Assembly (NCBI GenBank): GCA_900544755.1
Contig: UQWQ01000099.1
Location: 1 to 6,694 of the forward strand
Source: an uncultured Collinsella sp.
GTDB lineage: Bacteria > Actinomycetota > Coriobacteriia > Coriobacteriales > Coriobacteriaceae
Reading direction: 5' to 3'
Length of the DNA: 6,694 nucleotides
Each line of letters opens with the position of its first letter. The stretch's first letter is position 1. Positions 5,847-6,694 of the stretch are shown piece by piece. A program made the position numbers and the translations under genes. The notes under the pieces are model-generated. The model did no database searches. It worked only from the letters and a program-made list of their open reading frames with translations, and was not told the DNA's origin.

Positions 5847-6694
5847 TCACGATTTTCTCAAGATGTTCGTAATCCAGAGCAAAAGCGCGGTCTCGGAATC
5901 TGCCGAACCCTTGAGCGCGAGCTCCACATCAACGGCACCCTCGAGCGCTGCGACGAGCTCGGTCATCGAAAAACGACGCGCCCAGGTAAGGTGATTCTTG
6001 ACCTGCCAGGACTGGAGCTTGAGCGTTGCGGCCAGCTCGCGACCCTGCCCACGCGCGTCGAGCGCCTTGGCGACGATAAGCTCGCGAATGCGACCGCACA
6101 GCAATGTGTAAGTCCACACGTAGCTCTTGGAGGGCAGGAGCTTAAAGAGCTCGAGCGAACGCCGCATATCGCGAGCCGAGACGGCGTTGAGGAAGTCCCA
6201 GGGTTGGACCTCGGCCGTACGTACAATCCAGCGATCAACATCGGCAAGTTCAATCTGGGGCGACTCGACCATCTGGGCAAGCTTGGCCAAGTCGTTATCG
6301 AGCATGCGCGTGTTTTCGCCCGAACGCGAGACGAGCTCCTCGGCGGCCGCCGTCGAAATCGACTTACCGCGCTGCGTCGCCATCTGCTGAACACGGCGCG
6401 GCAGTTCCCAGCGCTTGGTACCCGAGCAATCGACGATAGCCTTCTTGTCGATCTTGGCGATTGCCTTATACAGGCGCGTATTCTTGGCAAGTGAGTCAGC
6501 GATGATGAGGCAGACCGTTGTTGGGCTGGGACTCGCCAGATACCCAACGAGCGGCTCCGAGACCGCCTTGGCGAGCTTTGAGCAGCCATCGAGGATTACC
6601 AGACGAAACTCGCTGCCCATCGGAAAGGTGTTAAGCGATCCGATAATGGACTCGATATCGGGGTCCTTGGTCATGTCTCGCTCGTCGAGGTTGA
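5847..6694 (-). CDS. holA: DNA polymerase III subunit delta (5' end outside window)
   Basis: The visible 281 residues are the middle and end of the clamp-loader delta subunit, which opens the beta sliding clamp so that it can be loaded on DNA. The frame is open to the window edge (NLDERD precedes the Met at 6674), and the family is usually some 320-340 residues, so the start lies outside and the Met at 6674 is internal. Recognisable segments include FPMGSEFRLVILDG near the start and LVSRSGENTRMLDNDLAKLAQ in the AAA+-like part. The C-terminal collar domain has QPWDFLNAVSARDMRRSLELFKLL and LKLQSWQVKNHLTWAR. As expected for delta, no Walker A motif is seen in the visible part. The gene ends with TGA followed directly by a second in-frame TGA. 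Divergent sequence makes this family hard to recognise, but the rpsT-lepA neighbourhood supports it. Confidence 0.92.
   Translation of the reverse strand, partial: NLDERDMTKDPDIESIIGSLNTFPMGSEFRLVILDGCSKLAKAVSEPLVGYLASPSPTTVCLIIADSLAKNTRLYKAIAKIDKKAIVDCSGTKRWELPRRVQQMATQRGKSISTAAAEELVSRSGENTRMLDNDLAKLAQMVESPQIELADVDRWIVRTAEVQPWDFLNAVSARDMRRSLELFKLLPSKSYVWTYTLLCGRIRELIVAKALDARGQGRELAATLKLQSWQVKNHLTWARRFSMTELVAALEGAVDVELALKGSADSETALLLWITNILRKS

Noticed and set aside
1..6694. Search for CRISPR arrays, tRNA genes, insertion sequences, phage or defence genes
   Set aside because: No spaced direct repeats, tRNA-like cloverleaf, transposase motifs or terminal inverted repeats were seen. The window is densely filled with core genes.

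Overview
This window is an ordinary-looking block of bacterial housekeeping genes with one unusual member. All six genes read on the minus strand, so biological order runs from high to low coordinates: holA (5' end cut by the window edge), rpsT, lepA, dusB, hemW, and a DnaJ-family gene. The DNA looks roughly 60% G+C, genes are packed closely, and GTG starts occur (rpsT, hemW). The holA-rpsT-lepA...hemW...dnaJ order is the one seen in Actinobacteria. Together with the protein sequences this suggests a high-GC Actinomycetota, most likely the class Coriobacteriia (Collinsella-like). The genus is an impression from sequence style, not a search result.

Layout, in transcription order. (1) 6694-5847: DNA polymerase III delta (clamp-loader subunit). 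(2) 5846-5714: a 133-nt gap holding an extended -10 promoter, a structured leader with a U-tract, and a duplicated ribosome-binding motif for rpsT. (3) 5713-5447: ribosomal protein S20, followed by a strong hairpin terminator at 5412-5376. (4) 5350-3539: lepA/EF4, which lacks an obvious Shine-Dalgarno and has a -10-like hexamer exactly 7 nt before its ATG, so it may be leaderless. (5) 3534-2491 dusB and 2488-1256 hemW follow with gaps of 4 and 2 nt, making lepA-dusB-hemW a clear operon. (6) After a 58-nt gap with a second promoter-like element comes a DnaJ-family gene, 1197-94. (7) The last 93 nt (93-1) hold no complete gene.

The theme is translation and its support: a ribosomal protein, a ribosome-associated GTPase, a tRNA dihydrouridine synthase, a radical-SAM-family heme chaperone and an Hsp40 co-chaperone. 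In many bacteria hemW is followed by hrcA and then by heat-shock chaperone genes. Here hrcA is absent and the DnaJ is atypical.

The most interesting element is this DnaJ. It has an intact J domain (HPD), a G/F-rich linker, all four CxxCxGxG zinc motifs and what looks like a full first substrate-binding domain. The second C-terminal domain and the dimerisation region are replaced by about 90 residues with two or three hydrophobic, membrane-spanning-like segments. This suggests a membrane-tethered Hsp40. Second in interest is an exact 11-nt motif shared by the upstream regions of lepA and dnaJ, placed identically against a -10-like hexamer in both. I saw no mobile element, CRISPR array, tRNA or defence system.
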